NCBI GenBank assembly: GCA_027023305.1
Contig: JALVVR010000048.1
Location: 47,579 to 111,578, forward strand
From: Campylobacterales bacterium
GTDB taxonomy: Bacteria > Campylobacterota > Campylobacteria > Campylobacterales > QNZT01
Reading direction: 5' to 3'
Length of the DNA stretch: 64,000 nucleotides
Shown one piece after another: positions 24,594-34,620 of the stretch (the stretch's first letter is position 1; every line of letters starts with the position of its first letter). The notes below the pieces were generated by a model, which saw only the letters and a program-made list of their open reading frames with translations, ran no database searches and was not told where the DNA came from. The position numbers and the translations under genes were made by a program.

Positions 24594-27500
24594 TCTTTTT
24601 AAAACAAAAGGCTTTTCAGCTTATATGGTGATAATGTTTCTAAATGCCATGACAGATTTAGGACATAAGATAATTCTACAAAACACTATCTTTAAATCTT
24701 TTGAGGGTTCAACTCTTATTATCTTAACAGCCCTTACAAATGCTCTTATTATCCTTCCTTTTATAATTTTATATAAACCAGCTGGAAATATAAGTGATAG
24801 ATACAAAAAAACAAAAGTTGTAAAGCTATCAGCCCTTTTTGCTATCTTTATCACTATCCTTATCACGGTAAGCTACTATCTAAGTGCTTTTTGGTTTGCA
24901 TTTTTTTTTACATTTGTCTTAGCTGCTCAAAGTGCTATATACTCTCCTGCAAAATATGGACTTATAAAAGAGATGTTTGAAGAAAAACTTATCACAAAAG
25001 CAAACTCAGCTGTCCAATCAATCACTATCATTTCTATCCTTTTAGGAGCTGTTGTTTACTCTTTCCTTTTTGAAAGCTTGCTTCATGAGATAAACTCTCC
25101 AAATGAGATTTTAAAACAAATCACACCACTTGGGTTTTTACTTATTATCTGCTCTACTTTTGAGTACCTATTAGCAATTAAATTAGAAAAACAAGCAGTT
25201 ATAGAAGTTGAACCAACCAAAAGCAGTGATGAAAAAATTCTACCACTTTTAAAACAAAATCCAACTATTTGGCAGAGTATCATAGGACTTAGTATATTTT
25301 GGGGAGTATCACAGATAGTAGTATCCATCTTTGGAGAGTACTTAAAAAGCTCACTTGGAGAGACAAGTACTATCATCTCTCAAGGACTACTTTCTCTTAG
25401 TGGTATCGGTATAGTTTTAGGCTCAATTTATGCTGGAGTGGTTAGTAAAAACTATACTGAAAAAGGCATCATTCCATTAGGCTCTTTTATCATGAGTATA
25501 TCACTGTTTTTTATGCCATTTTTAAGCTCTTTGTGGGGTTTAGGAGTGAGTATATTTTTGTTTGGATTTGGAGCTGGACTTTTTATTGTACCTTTAAACT
25601 CACTCATACAGATAGAAGCTGAGGAAAAAAACTTGGGAAAAATCCTTGCAGGAAATAATTTAGTACAAAATCTAGTAATGTTTTTAGCCCTAGTTTTAAC
25701 AGCTGTTTTTGGATATTTTTCTATTTCAAGTAGAGAACTATTTTTTGTAGTCTCATCTATTATGATATTAGGAGCAATAATTGCTATGAAAAAATTGTTT
25801 TTTGAATTAGTTAGATTTGTTTTAAAAATCTTTATAGACTTTAAGTACAAACTACATATTGATACTAAAATTCCACTTGATTCACAAAAAGGAGGAATAC
25901 TTCTTTTAGGAAATCATCAATCTTTACTAGACTGGGCTATTTTACAAGTTGCCTATCCAAGACAAATAAGATTTGTCATGGATAAGGATTATTATAATCT
26001 TTGGTATGTAAAACCTATAGTTAAATTTTTCAACATAATCCCAATATCAACTAGAGGAAGCAAAGAGGCTCTAAAGGGAGTTAGTGAAGCACTAAACAAT
26101 GGTGAAGTAGTCTGCATATTTCCAGAAGGACACTTAACACAAAATGGACATATAGGAGAGTTTCAAAAAGGATTTGAGATAGCTTTAAAAGATGTAACTA
26201 ATGCCAAAATACTACCATTTTATCTAAGGGGACTTTGGGAGAGTGGTTTTTCAAGAGCACCTAAGAAAAGTAGAAAAAACAAAGACTTTACCGTTAGTTT
26301 TAGTTCGTTTATGGATGTTAGCTCTTCAAAAGAGGAGGTAAAAAAAGAGGTAGAAAAACTTTCAGTACATGCATGGCAAAACTATATAAAAAGACAAAAA
26401 TCAATCCAAGAGATGTGGATTGAAAACTCAAACAGTGACTTTTTTATAGCTGACTCAACAGGACAAAAGTTTTCAAACAACAAGTTTACTACTGTAACTT
26501 TACTTATGGCAAAAAAGCTAAAAGCCTTTATAAAAGATGAACAAAACATAGGCATCATCATGCCAAGCACAATAGCAGGAAGCTTAGCAAATATGGCTAT
26601 CTTTAGCTTAGGAAAAACAGTAGTAAATCTAAACTACTCTAGTGGAAATAACTCACTAGCTTATGCAATAAAGTTAGCTGATATAAACTCTATCATAACT
26701 TCAAAACAAGCTATCACAAAACTAAAAGCTAAAGGTTTTGATTTAGAGCCTATCTTAAAAGAAAAAAATGTTATTTATCTTGAAGATATAAAGCCACTTA
26801 TTAGCAAACTAGAATCTATTATGATATTTTTAAAAGTACTACTTTTACCAAAACTAGCTCTTAAAAAACTCTATATAAAACCAAGAAATATCGAAGATAC
26901 AGCAGTTATCCTATACTCAAGTGGAAGTGAAGGCACACCAAAAGGTATAGAATTATCTCATAAAAATATAGTAGGTAATATAAAACAGATGAATTCTCTT
27001 ATCGCACCAAGTAGTAAAGATGTTATCCTAGGGACTCTACCTATATTTCACTCTTTAGGACTAACTGTTACAACACTTTACCCACTTTTAGAGTCAGTTC
27101 CTGTTGTTTGTCATCCAGACCCAACAGATGGATATGCGATAGGAAAACTAGCTCATAAGTACAAAGCAACTATGCTTTTTGCAACATCTACCTTTTTTAG
27201 ACTATACAGTAAAAACAGAAAGCTAAATCCTCTCATGTTTGAAAACATAAGACTCTCTATTGCAGGAGCAGAAAAACTTCAACAACAAGTTAGAGATATG
27301 TTTAAAGAGAAATTTAATTTAGATATTTATGAAGGATATGGAGCTACTGAAACTTCACCAGTTGGTTCTATAAACATACCTGATAAACTAAGAGCTGATA
27401 CTTATAAAGTTCAAAAAGGAAATAAAATAGGAACTATCGGAATGCCATTAGTTGGAACATCTATCATGATAACAGATCCTCAAACTTTTGAACCACTAAA

Positions 27501-27984
27501 CTTAGGTGAAGAGGGGATGATTTTGATAGGTGGAATTCAGGTCATGAAGGGTTACTTGAAAAACAAAGAAAAAACAGATGAAGTTTTAAAAGAGATAGAT
27601 GGTATCACTTACTATGTAACAGGTGATAAAGGGAAGCTAGATGAAGATGGTTTTTTAACTATAGTCGATAGATACTCAAGATTTGCCAAAATAGGTGGTG
27701 AGATGGTTAGTTTAGGACTTGTAGAAAGCTCTATCAAAAAACTTTGTGATGATAGTTTTGATATAGCTATTACAGCTTTGAGTGATGAGAAAAAGGGAGA
27801 AAAATTAGTCTTACTAGCTGAGGGTAATGTGGAAATAGAAGAGCTTAAAAAAGATATTTTAGAGCTTGGGTTAAATCCTCTATTTTTACCTACCAACTAT
27901 ATAAAAGTAGATGAGATACCAAAACTAGGAAGTGGAAAGGCTGACTTTAAAGCGATTATGAAACTCGCAGATGAACTTTTATAG
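24586..27984 (+). CDS. aas: Three-domain LplT-Aas-like lysophospholipid flippase/acyltransferase/acyl-ACP synthetase
   Basis: A 1132-aa fusion. Residues 1-400 are an MFS-type transporter with about 12 helices, like the lysophospholipid flippase LplT. Residues 425-620 are a PlsC acyltransferase with GNHQSLLDW (HX4D) and FPEGHLTQNG. Residues 640-1132 are an AMP-binding acyl-ACP synthetase with LYSSGSEGTPKG (about 773) and EGYGATETSP. Together they would bring lysophospholipid inward and re-acylate it. In E. coli LplT and Aas are separate neighbouring genes. I choose the ATG at 24586, with AGGA 8 nt upstream, over a TTG at 24583. The start overlaps the MerR gene. Confidence 0.9.
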   Translation: MFNLFKTKGFSAYMVIMFLNAMTDLGHKIILQNTIFKSFEGSTLIILTALTNALIILPFIILYKPAGNISDRYKKTKVVKLSALFAIFITILITVSYYLSAFWFAFFFTFVLAAQSAIYSPAKYGLIKEMFEEKLITKANSAVQSITIISILLGAVVYSFLFESLLHEINSPNEILKQITPLGFLLIICSTFEYLLAIKLEKQAVIEVEPTKSSDEKILPLLKQNPTIWQSIIGLSIFWGVSQIVVSIFGEYLKSSLGETSTIISQGLLSLSGIGIVLGSIYAGVVSKNYTEKGIIPLGSFIMSISLFFMPFLSSLWGLGVSIFLFGFGAGLFIVPLNSLIQIEAEEKNLGKILAGNNLVQNLVMFLALVLTAVFGYFSISSRELFFVVSSIMILGAIIAMKKLFFELVRFVLKIFIDFKYKLHIDTKIPLDSQKGGILLLGNHQSLLDWAILQVAYPRQIRFVMDKDYYNLWYVKPIVKFFNIIPISTRGSKEALKGVSEALNNGEVVCIFPEGHLTQNGHIGEFQKGFEIALKDVTNAKILPFYLRGLWESGFSRAPKKSRKNKDFTVSFSSFMDVSSSKEEVKKEVEKLSVHAWQNYIKRQKSIQEMWIENSNSDFFIADSTGQKFSNNKFTTVTLLMAKKLKAFIKDEQNIGIIMPSTIAGSLANMAIFSLGKTVVNLNYSSGNNSLAYAIKLADINSIITSKQAITKLKAKGFDLEPILKEKNVIYLEDIKPLISKLESIMIFLKVLLLPKLALKKLYIKPRNIEDTAVILYSSGSEGTPKGIELSHKNIVGNIKQMNSLIAPSSKDVILGTLPIFHSLGLTVTTLYPLLESVPVVCHPDPTDGYAIGKLAHKYKATMLFATSTFFRLYSKNRKLNPLMFENIRLSIAGAEKLQQQVRDMFKEKFNLDIYEGYGATETSPVGSINIPDKLRADTYKVQKGNKIGTIGMPLVGTSIMITDPQTFEPLNLGEEGMILIGGIQVMKGYLKNKEKTDEVLKEIDGITYYVTGDKGKLDEDGFLTIVDRYSRFAKIGGEMVSLGLVESSIKKLCDDSFDIAITALSDEKKGEKLVLLAEGNVEIEELKKDILELGLNPLFLPTNYIKVDEIPKLGSGKADFKAIMKLADELL

Positions 27985-27992
27985 TTCATCTG
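27968..27992. terminator. Bidirectional terminator hairpin, aas / deg protease
   Basis: CAGATGAACT (27968-27977) and AGTTCATCTG (27983-27992) form a perfect 10-bp stem with a 5-nt loop, TTTAT. Both convergent genes end inside it; their stop codons overlap in the loop region. Confidence 0.6.
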
Positions 27993-29379
27993 ACTTATAA
28001 GATTTTATATTGTACTTATTAAGAAGTGATTTTCTGTTTTTTAGAACTTCACTTCTTTTTAAAACTATTTTATAGTTGTGGTCATCTTCAAAAACAACAA
28101 ATTTACTCTTTCCACTCTCAATAATTTTCACAAAATCTTTAAAGTTTTTTGGAGTCTTTCCATTTACTTTCTCAACTATCATGTCTCTTACTTTTTCAAA
28201 ACCTCTACTAAGAGAAGATGGTAAAACTCTATATAGTAAAACTAATTCATTTCTTTGTTTTGTAGGAAACATATCAAGATACTTGTTCGCAAATCTATAC
28301 TCTATACTTGCAGGTACAAAAACAAATCCACCATATATATAGTAAGTAAGCTTATCTTTAAACTTAGCAACTTTTATAAGGCTTAAGTCTTTAAAAGTTT
28401 TATCCACTTTTATCTTATAACCCTTCTCTTTTCCATCCCTAAGGATTTTTATATTAACTTCATCTCCCACTTGATGCTTTTGAAGCATATAGTTAAAAGA
28501 TGTAAACTCTTTATCCCTAAACTCTACCTTTGCATTTGAGTAAACATTTTTACCATCTATCCCTATGAGAACATCATTAGGTTTTAAAACATCAGAAGCT
28601 GGTGAATTTGGATAAACTCTATTTATCAAAACACCTACTTTTTTATCCTTTAGCTTATACATCTCTTTTATACTTGGATTTTCCAAAGTTTCTATCTCAA
28701 TTCCTAGCATAGGATAACCATTTAATTTTCCATCTTTCAAATCAGTTAAATAGTGTTTTATCACATTTGTTGGTATTATATATCCTATATTTTGACTACT
28801 TCTCTTGCCTTGCATAACAATCCCAACAACTTTTCCATCACTTATAGCAGGTCCTCCACTATTCCCTGGATTTACTGCTGCATCTATCTGAATTGCAAGA
28901 AGTTTTGCTCCACTATGTACATAAGTTTGATGCTCTATTCTTGAAATAACTCCTGAAGTTATACTAAGAGTACTTCCACCCTCTGGAAATCCATAAACAT
29001 CTACTTTTTGTTGAAGTGAAGGTAAATCTCCTATTTTTAAAGCTTTAGTACCCTTAAAAAAACTCTTATCTTTTACAGTTATCAAAGCTAAATCTGCCGT
29101 ATGATTTATACTTAAAACTTTAGCTTCATATTTCTTTGTATCACCATTTTTAAGCACTTCTAAATATGTAGAATGAGTTACTACATGTGCATTTGTAAGA
29201 ATTTTATTTCCATCTATGATACAACCACTCCCCGTTGCTCTACTTATGATAGATGTCCAAGGTTGTCTAATACTAGGTTTACTAGAAACTGTAAAAATCT
29301 TTACAACAGCACTCTTTATATTTGCATCATTTGCAAATATATTTACTAACAAAAGTGATAAAACTATCAATATCTTCAT
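27979..29379 (-). CDS. Deg-type serine protease with PDZ domain (S1C)
   Basis: A 466-aa periplasmic protease with a signal peptide (1-17). The trypsin-like triad is complete: H65 in LTNAHVV, D96 in HTADLALI, S174 in PGNSGGPA. A PDZ domain follows (about 225-315, YPNSPASDVLKPNDVLIGIDG). The C-terminal part (about 330-460) resembles the second PDZ-like domain of the plant Deg9/Deg10 group (RYFANK-like LYRVLPSSLSRGFEKV). It is therefore distinct from the classical HtrA encoded at 62338, giving two Deg proteases in the window. It overlaps the aas gene end to end by 6 nt. Confidence 0.9.
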   Translation of the reverse strand: MKILIVLSLLLVNIFANDANIKSAVVKIFTVSSKPSIRQPWTSIISRATGSGCIIDGNKILTNAHVVTHSTYLEVLKNGDTKKYEAKVLSINHTADLALITVKDKSFFKGTKALKIGDLPSLQQKVDVYGFPEGGSTLSITSGVISRIEHQTYVHSGAKLLAIQIDAAVNPGNSGGPAISDGKVVGIVMQGKRSSQNIGYIIPTNVIKHYLTDLKDGKLNGYPMLGIEIETLENPSIKEMYKLKDKKVGVLINRVYPNSPASDVLKPNDVLIGIDGKNVYSNAKVEFRDKEFTSFNYMLQKHQVGDEVNIKILRDGKEKGYKIKVDKTFKDLSLIKVAKFKDKLTYYIYGGFVFVPASIEYRFANKYLDMFPTKQRNELVLLYRVLPSSLSRGFEKVRDMIVEKVNGKTPKNFKDFVKIIESGKSKFVVFEDDHNYKIVLKRSEVLKNRKSLLNKYNIKSYKSDEL

Positions 29380-29388
29380 AAATTTCCT

Positions 29389-29865
29389 TTAAAATACATA
29401 CATAAAAATATACAACAAAACTCCAGTTACAGATGTTAGTGCTATACCAAAAAAAGTAGGCTTTGCTATCTTAACATGAGAGTATCTAAAACTCTTTTGT
29501 GAAATCTTTTTATAATATCTCAGTCCAAAATATATGCTATAACTCCACAAAAAAGTAGTTGCTATCGCCACCAAAACATGAAAAGCTAAAAAAGCATAAA
29601 GAAAAGTGTGATTTAGACTACTTTTTGCTAAAATAGGGGCAAATCCTCCCATAACTCTAGCACCATACTCAAAGTAGCCTACAAACAAAATACCTATGAT
29701 AAATAGTAAAACTTGCAACTTAATATGTAGTTTTATATTGCCTTTTTTAGCTTGAGATATACCAAATGCTACTAAAAATGGAAGAATCGCTACAACTACC
29801 ATAACTTCATCCATAAAAAGTGGTGCCTCTGTTGGCAAAAATCCATCTTTAAACATATAGTTCAT
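29389..29865 (-). CDS. DUF420-like membrane protein
   Basis: A 158-aa protein with four or five transmembrane helices (VMVVVAILPFLVAFGISQA, LHIKLQVLLFIIGILFVGYFEYG, TFLYAFLAFHVLVAIATTFLW, FGIALTSVTGVLLYIFMYVF). Spaced histidines in the helices (KLHIKLQ, LNHTF, AFHVL, YSHVKIAK) fit the DUF420 family, whose members are linked with cytochrome oxidase assembly (CtaM). The function here is inferred from the family only. It sits 2 nt after the yggS stop region and 9 nt before the Deg protease, in one operon. Confidence 0.7.
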   Translation of the reverse strand: MNYMFKDGFLPTEAPLFMDEVMVVVAILPFLVAFGISQAKKGNIKLHIKLQVLLFIIGILFVGYFEYGARVMGGFAPILAKSSLNHTFLYAFLAFHVLVAIATTFLWSYSIYFGLRYYKKISQKSFRYSHVKIAKPTFFGIALTSVTGVLLYIFMYVF

Positions 29866-29867
29866 CT

Positions 29868-30539
29868 CTATCCTTTAAAAAGTATTGAGCCAAGTCGTAA
29901 CATATTTGACCCACACTTAACTGCTAGTTCAAAATCACTACTCATTCCCATAGAACAAACAGTAGCACCCTCTTTTTGTAAACTATCATAGATTTTATAA
30001 GTACTCTCAAAACTATTTTTTATAACTTTTTCATCCTCTTCATGAGCCCCTATACTCATAACCCCCTTAAGATTTAAGTTTTTAAGATTTTCTTTTATTT
30101 TTAAATACTCTTCTATCGCACTCTCTGGCATAACACCAGCTTTACTATCCTCTTTAGCACTGTTTATCTGAAGTAAAATATTAACTTTTTTACCCTTTAC
30201 CTCTGCCCTTTTATCAACTTCCAAAGCTTTTTCATAACTGTCTATCGATTGGATTAAAAAAGGATTTTGCTCAAGCAAAGCATTTATCTTGTTTGTTTGC
30301 AGTCGTCCTATAAAGTGCCATTCCAAAGGATATTCCTCTAAAATATCAGCTTTCTCTTTCAAATCTTGAACCCTGTTTTCTCCAAAAGCTCTTTGTCCAA
30401 TCTTATACAAACTCTCAACTGCTTGTGCATCATTATATTTACTAACAGCAACTATCTTTACTATCTGATGCTCATCAGTCTCTATTCTAGCTCTCTCAAT
30501 TTTTTCTAAGACTTCATCAAAATTTTTTTCAAAATCCAT
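29868..30539 (-). CDS. PLP homeostasis protein (YggS/PLPBP family)
   Basis: A 223-aa pyridoxal-phosphate-binding TIM-barrel protein that buffers free PLP and affects amino-acid pools. K34 in IVAVSKYNDAQAVESLY holds the cofactor. RAFGENRVQDLKEKADIL, WHFIGRLQTNKI and CSMGMSSDFELAVKCGSNMLRLGS are family hallmarks. It has no measurable enzyme activity in known members. It lies 3 nt after rseP in the same operon. Confidence 0.94.
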   Translation of the reverse strand: MDFEKNFDEVLEKIERARIETDEHQIVKIVAVSKYNDAQAVESLYKIGQRAFGENRVQDLKEKADILEEYPLEWHFIGRLQTNKINALLEQNPFLIQSIDSYEKALEVDKRAEVKGKKVNILLQINSAKEDSKAGVMPESAIEEYLKIKENLKNLNLKGVMSIGAHEEDEKVIKNSFESTYKIYDSLQKEGATVCSMGMSSDFELAVKCGSNMLRLGSILFKG

Positions 30540-30542
30540 TTC

Positions 30543-31610
30543 TTACCCCATCAATCTTATAATATCATTTATAGTAGTAAATGCCATCAAACTAAGCAAA
30601 ATCGCCCATCCAGCGACTGTTAGCCTATAAAAAACTTTCTCACTTGGGACTCTTTTTGTGATAATTTCATATAGATTAAACATGATATGCCCACCATCAA
30701 GAGCAGGAATAGGAAGTAGATTTAAAACTCCTAGGTTCACTGAAATTAAAGCTGCAAAAACAAGCAGAGTTGAAATCCCAGCTGCACTTGCCTTTGAAGT
30801 AATATTTACTATTGAAATAATTCCTCCCATATCTTTTGCAGGTACTACACCCTGAACTAACTTTTGTAAACTTCTAACTATCAGCCCAGTTGCCCAAACA
30901 GTTTCTCTATATGCATAACCTACAACTTCACCTACTGTGTTAAACTTTACCTTTATAAACTCTCCAGTAGGAGCTATTCCAATCATCTTTTTTTGGATTT
31001 TTTCTCCAAACATATTTACAGATTGGTGAAGTTTAGGAGTGATAGTAAACTCTTTTACTTTTCCATCTCTTAAAACAGCTACCCTAATAGCCCCTTTTGA
31101 TTTTTTTATTGTCTTTCCTATATCATCCCACTCTCTTATCTTTATTCCATTTATAGCAACTATCTTATCTTTTAGTTGTAAGCCAAATTGATAAGCTGGT
31201 AAATCTTTACTCAAACTTCCTACTTTTGGTGCTAACTTATCAACTCCAATAGTTCCTACAACCAAGTAAAGTAAAAATGCCAAAAGTATGTTAAAAAATG
31301 GTCCAGCTAGAAGTATCGCGATTTTTTGCCAAGGAGTTTTACTCATATAGCTATCAGGATCATCACTCTTTTTACTAAGGTCAAAATCATCCTGACCTTT
31401 CATCCTAACAAACCCACCAAGAACTACTGGATAAAAACTATAGAGAGTATTTCCCCATTTCTTTGAAAACCAAGGTTTATTAACCCCAATAGGCATACCC
31501 AAACCAAACTCAAGCACTGTAACACCCATAATTCTTGCTACGATAAAATGTCCAAATTCATGAAAGATTATCAAAACTGATAAAACCAATAATGCTGTTA
31601 AGATTCCCAA
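30543..31610 (-). CDS. rseP: Site-2 intramembrane metalloprotease RseP
   Basis: A 355-aa inner-membrane zinc protease that cuts anti-sigma factors and leftover signal peptides. The active site HEFGHF (H17, E18, H21) is in the first helix and the third ligand region is NLLPIPALDGGHIMFN near the end. A single PDZ domain lies in the middle (LQLKDKIVAINGIKIREWDDIG); E. coli RseP has two. It overlaps pgsA by 13 nt, in an operon for membrane lipid and lipoprotein functions. Confidence 0.94.
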   Translation of the reverse strand: MGILTALLVLSVLIIFHEFGHFIVARIMGVTVLEFGLGMPIGVNKPWFSKKWGNTLYSFYPVVLGGFVRMKGQDDFDLSKKSDDPDSYMSKTPWQKIAILLAGPFFNILLAFLLYLVVGTIGVDKLAPKVGSLSKDLPAYQFGLQLKDKIVAINGIKIREWDDIGKTIKKSKGAIRVAVLRDGKVKEFTITPKLHQSVNMFGEKIQKKMIGIAPTGEFIKVKFNTVGEVVGYAYRETVWATGLIVRSLQKLVQGVVPAKDMGGIISIVNITSKASAAGISTLLVFAALISVNLGVLNLLPIPALDGGHIMFNLYEIITKRVPSEKVFYRLTVAGWAILLSLMAFTTINDIIRLMG

Positions 31611-32131
31611 AAATAACTCCTTATATATTCATACCCTGAGTATATCGTCAAAAATACAGAAAACCAAAGTATTTCATTAGCATATGGCCAATTCATTAAC
31701 AAAAATCCAATAGCAAACATTTGAGCAACTGTTTTTGCTTTACCAGCCCAAGATGCTGATACACTTCTACCCTCACTAGCCATAGCAACTCTAAGTCCAG
31801 TGATAAAAAACTCACGAGTTAGGATTATAAATACTGCCCAAGGGCTAGCTCTATCTATATAGACAAGCCCTATAAAACCAGCAAGCATAAGCATCTTATC
31901 TGCTAAAGGATCTAGGATTGAGCCTAGTTTTGTAATCTGATTCCAACTTCTAGCTATATATCCATCAAAAAAATCAGTAATAGAAGCTAAAACAAATATC
32001 AAAGCTGCAAAATAATCAAGCCAACTCTCATGCCATCCACCAAATATAGGATTTTGCCTATCTACCAAAAACCAAAACATCAAAGGAGCTAGCAGAATTC
32101 TAAGTATTGCTAAAAAGTTAGGAAGATTCAA
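31598..32131 (-). CDS. pgsA: CDP-diacylglycerol-glycerol-3-phosphate phosphatidyltransferase
   Basis: Makes phosphatidylglycerol phosphate from CDP-diacylglycerol and glycerol-3-phosphate at the inner membrane. The CDP-alcohol phosphotransferase signature DG-x2-AR-x8-G-x3-D-x3-D is intact in [19 protein letters not shown] followed by PLAD. At 177 aa with about five helices it is typical. It overlaps lgt by 14 nt and rseP by 13 nt. Phosphatidylglycerol is also the donor used by Lgt, so the pair is metabolically linked. Confidence 0.95.
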   Translation of the reverse strand: MNLPNFLAILRILLAPLMFWFLVDRQNPIFGGWHESWLDYFAALIFVLASITDFFDGYIARSWNQITKLGSILDPLADKMLMLAGFIGLVYIDRASPWAVFIILTREFFITGLRVAMASEGRSVSASWAGKAKTVAQMFAIGFLLMNWPYANEILWFSVFLTIYSGYEYIRSYFWES

Positions 32132-32945
32132 TTTTTTGCCTTTTTGATAATATCATATACAAAATTCCTGCAAACAAAACCATACAAAAAGATAACAACT
32201 GCCCCATAGTTAGCCATCCACAACAAATATATCCAAGTTGAGGGTCAGGTTGTCTAAAAGTTTCTGATATAATTCTCATAAAGGAGTATAAAATCATATA
32301 AATTATCATCAACTCTCCATCAAACTTTTTATACTTTTTGATACTCATCATGATAAGAAATATCACAAAGCCTTCTAAAAAAGCTTCATACAGTTGTGAG
32401 GGATGTCTTAAAACTCCATTTACATAGATTCCCCAAGCTACATCAGTAACTCTTCCAAAAAGCTCTTGATTTAAAAAGTTTCCAATCCTGCCAAATATAT
32501 ACCCCAAAGGTATCGCAACTGCTGCGACATCAAGAATTTTTAAAGTATATCCCTTGTATTTTTTAGCAAATAAATATGCTCCTATACTAAAGCCAATAAC
32601 AGCTCCATGAAAGCTCATACCTCTTATACCTATATATTCTCCATTTGCCCCAAATGGATTAAACATTTGCCAAGGATGAGTTAGATAGTAGGAAAGATGT
32701 TCAGAGTAAAATAAGAAGTAACCTATCCTAGCTCCTAAAATTACACCTATTTCAACATACACAAAAAATTTATCTAAAATTTCATCACTTATAGGAAGAT
32801 TGTCTTTTTTTATCAAAACTTTTGCAAACCACAAAGCACTAAGTAGTGCTAAGATATACATAATCCCATACCAGTGAACTTTCAACCCAAAAAGTTCAAA
32901 GGCTACAGGATTAAAATGACTATATATATGTTGCCAAAAGTTCAT
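32118..32945 (-). CDS. lgt: Prolipoprotein diacylglyceryl transferase
   Basis: Lgt transfers diacylglycerol from phosphatidylglycerol to the lipobox cysteine of prolipoproteins, the first step of lipoprotein maturation. The 275-aa membrane protein has seven hydrophobic helices and the family signature [14 protein letters not shown]. The histidine and arginine patches SFHGAVIGF and RHPSQLYEA are present. It lies between the fabL-like gene (3-nt gap) and pgsA. Confidence 0.96.
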   Translation of the reverse strand: MNFWQHIYSHFNPVAFELFGLKVHWYGIMYILALLSALWFAKVLIKKDNLPISDEILDKFFVYVEIGVILGARIGYFLFYSEHLSYYLTHPWQMFNPFGANGEYIGIRGMSFHGAVIGFSIGAYLFAKKYKGYTLKILDVAAVAIPLGYIFGRIGNFLNQELFGRVTDVAWGIYVNGVLRHPSQLYEAFLEGFVIFLIMMSIKKYKKFDGELMIIYMILYSFMRIISETFRQPDPQLGYICCGWLTMGQLLSFCMVLFAGILYMILSKRQKIESS

Positions 32946-32948
32946 GTA

Positions 32949-33728
32949 TTAACACTTAGAGCTAAATGTAGTTCCACCATCTATAACTATAGTTTGTGCA
33001 GTTAGCCATCTTGCATCATCAGTACATAAAAAGTAACAAGCACCTGCTAAATCTTCAGGTTGACCCATCTTGTTTAGTGGTGATATATCTATAGTTTTTT
33101 GTTTTATCTCTTCATAGTTTACAAAAGCTTTTAGTGCATCTGTATCTATTGGTCCACCACTTACTGCATTTACTCTGATATTTTTCTCACCGAGTTCCAT
33201 AGCTGCATATTTTACCATAATCTCTACTGCTGCTTTATTTATACCATGACCTGCATAATTGTCTATATGTCTAATATTTCCAGTTGAACTCATGCTGATG
33301 ATACTTCCACCACCTTGCTTTTCCATTCTCTTAGCTGCTTCTTGAGCTCCGATTACGAAAGCATTTACAGTAGCAGTATAAATGTTGTTTAATCCTCTAG
33401 GTTTCAATCTCATAAACTTACCATATCCACCAACAACAGCTCTACCATAAATCATAGCATTTGAGATAAAAAAGTCAACTCTATCAAAATCTTCATCGAT
33501 TTTTTTAAAAACCTCTTTGTACTGTTCTGGTTCAAGTACATTTAAAGGATAGTATTTAGCTTTTACACCATACTTACTCTCTAAATCTTGTGCTATCTCT
33601 TTTGCTGAGTCTTCATTTGAGTTATATGTAAAAGCCACATTTACACCATTCTCAGCAAATTTGTAAACTATTGCTTTACCGATACCTTTTGTAGCTCCAC
33701 TTATAACTAAAGTTTTACCTTTCATCAT
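32949..33728 (-). CDS. FabL-like enoyl-ACP reductase (SDR family)
   Basis: A 259-aa short-chain dehydrogenase with the nucleotide loop SGATKGIGKAIV. Its active site is Y-x6-K (YAGHGINK) rather than the Y-x3-K of ordinary SDRs; Y-x6-K marks enoyl-ACP reductases. The segment VNAVSGGPIDTDALKAF is nearly that of Bacillus FabL (VNAVSGGAIDTDALKHF). It probably reduces enoyl-ACP in fatty-acid synthesis with NAD(P)H. The same position next to dapA is taken by Cj0807 in C. jejuni and by HP1014 in H. pylori, often named as a generic oxidoreductase. Confidence 0.82.
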   Translation of the reverse strand: MMKGKTLVISGATKGIGKAIVYKFAENGVNVAFTYNSNEDSAKEIAQDLESKYGVKAKYYPLNVLEPEQYKEVFKKIDEDFDRVDFFISNAMIYGRAVVGGYGKFMRLKPRGLNNIYTATVNAFVIGAQEAAKRMEKQGGGSIISMSSTGNIRHIDNYAGHGINKAAVEIMVKYAAMELGEKNIRVNAVSGGPIDTDALKAFVNYEEIKQKTIDISPLNKMGQPEDLAGACYFLCTDDARWLTAQTIVIDGGTTFSSKC

Positions 33729-33732
33729 GAGT

Positions 33733-34620
33733 TTATCCTTTTATCTTATAGTTTTTTAATATTTTTTCTATTTTAGAAAAATTTTCTTCACTTGGTTTTG
33801 TAAGTGGCAACCTATACTCCAAAGTAGGAATAAGACCAGCTAGATACATAGCTGCTTTTATAGGTATAGGGTTACTCTCACAAAAAAGAACTTTATTTAT
33901 ATCAAAAAGTTCATCATTTATAGCTTTAGCACCTCTGAAATCTCCCTCATTTGCTTTATGAACAAGTGAACTTATCATATCAGGCAAAAGATTTGCAGTT
34001 ACAGAGATAACTCCATCTCCACCATTTGCCATAAGAGGATAATTTATAGCATCATCACCACATATAACATCAAGGCTAGGATTTTTTGCTTTTAGCTCAA
34101 CTGCTCTTTCCATAGAACCAGTAGCTTCTTTTACTGAGTAAATATTTTTACAATCATTAAAAAGTCTATTAACTGTACTAGGATTTATATCAACTCCAGT
34201 TCGTCCAGGGACATTGTAAAGTATAACGCCTATCTCAATCGCATTTGCTATAGCTTTATAATGCTGATAAAGTCCTTCCTGTGTTGGTTTGTTGTAGTAT
34301 GGAGAAACTGAAAGAATTGCATCAGCTCCTGATTTTTGTGCAAATTTTGCCAAATCTACAGCCTCTAAAGTTGAATTACTTCCAGCTCCTGCAACTACTT
34401 TTGCTTTTGTACCTTTACAAGTAGCCACTGCTATCTCTATACACTCTTTATGTTCATCATGACTTAAAGTTGCACTCTCCCCAGTTGTTCCAACTGGAAC
34501 TATTGCATCAATTCCTTGCTCTATCTCTCTTTTTATCAAGCTTTCATAAGTAGTTTTATCAACCTTCCCATCTCTAAATGGAGTAATAATAGCTACCATC
34601 GCACCTTTTGGGAAACTCAT
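33733..34620 (-). CDS. dapA: 4-hydroxy-tetrahydrodipicolinate synthase
   Basis: Condenses pyruvate with aspartate semialdehyde, the first committed step of lysine and diaminopimelate synthesis. The 295-aa TIM barrel has the Schiff-base lysine K164 in [11 protein letters not shown]135 and R140 in LYNVPGRTG, and the GTTGESATL loop. The start overlaps the M16 peptidase stop by 4 nt. Confidence 0.97.
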   Translation of the reverse strand: MSFPKGAMVAIITPFRDGKVDKTTYESLIKREIEQGIDAIVPVGTTGESATLSHDEHKECIEIAVATCKGTKAKVVAGAGSNSTLEAVDLAKFAQKSGADAILSVSPYYNKPTQEGLYQHYKAIANAIEIGVILYNVPGRTGVDINPSTVNRLFNDCKNIYSVKEATGSMERAVELKAKNPSLDVICGDDAINYPLMANGGDGVISVTANLLPDMISSLVHKANEGDFRGAKAINDELFDINKVLFCESNPIPIKAAMYLAGLIPTLEYRLPLTKPSEENFSKIEKILKNYKIKG

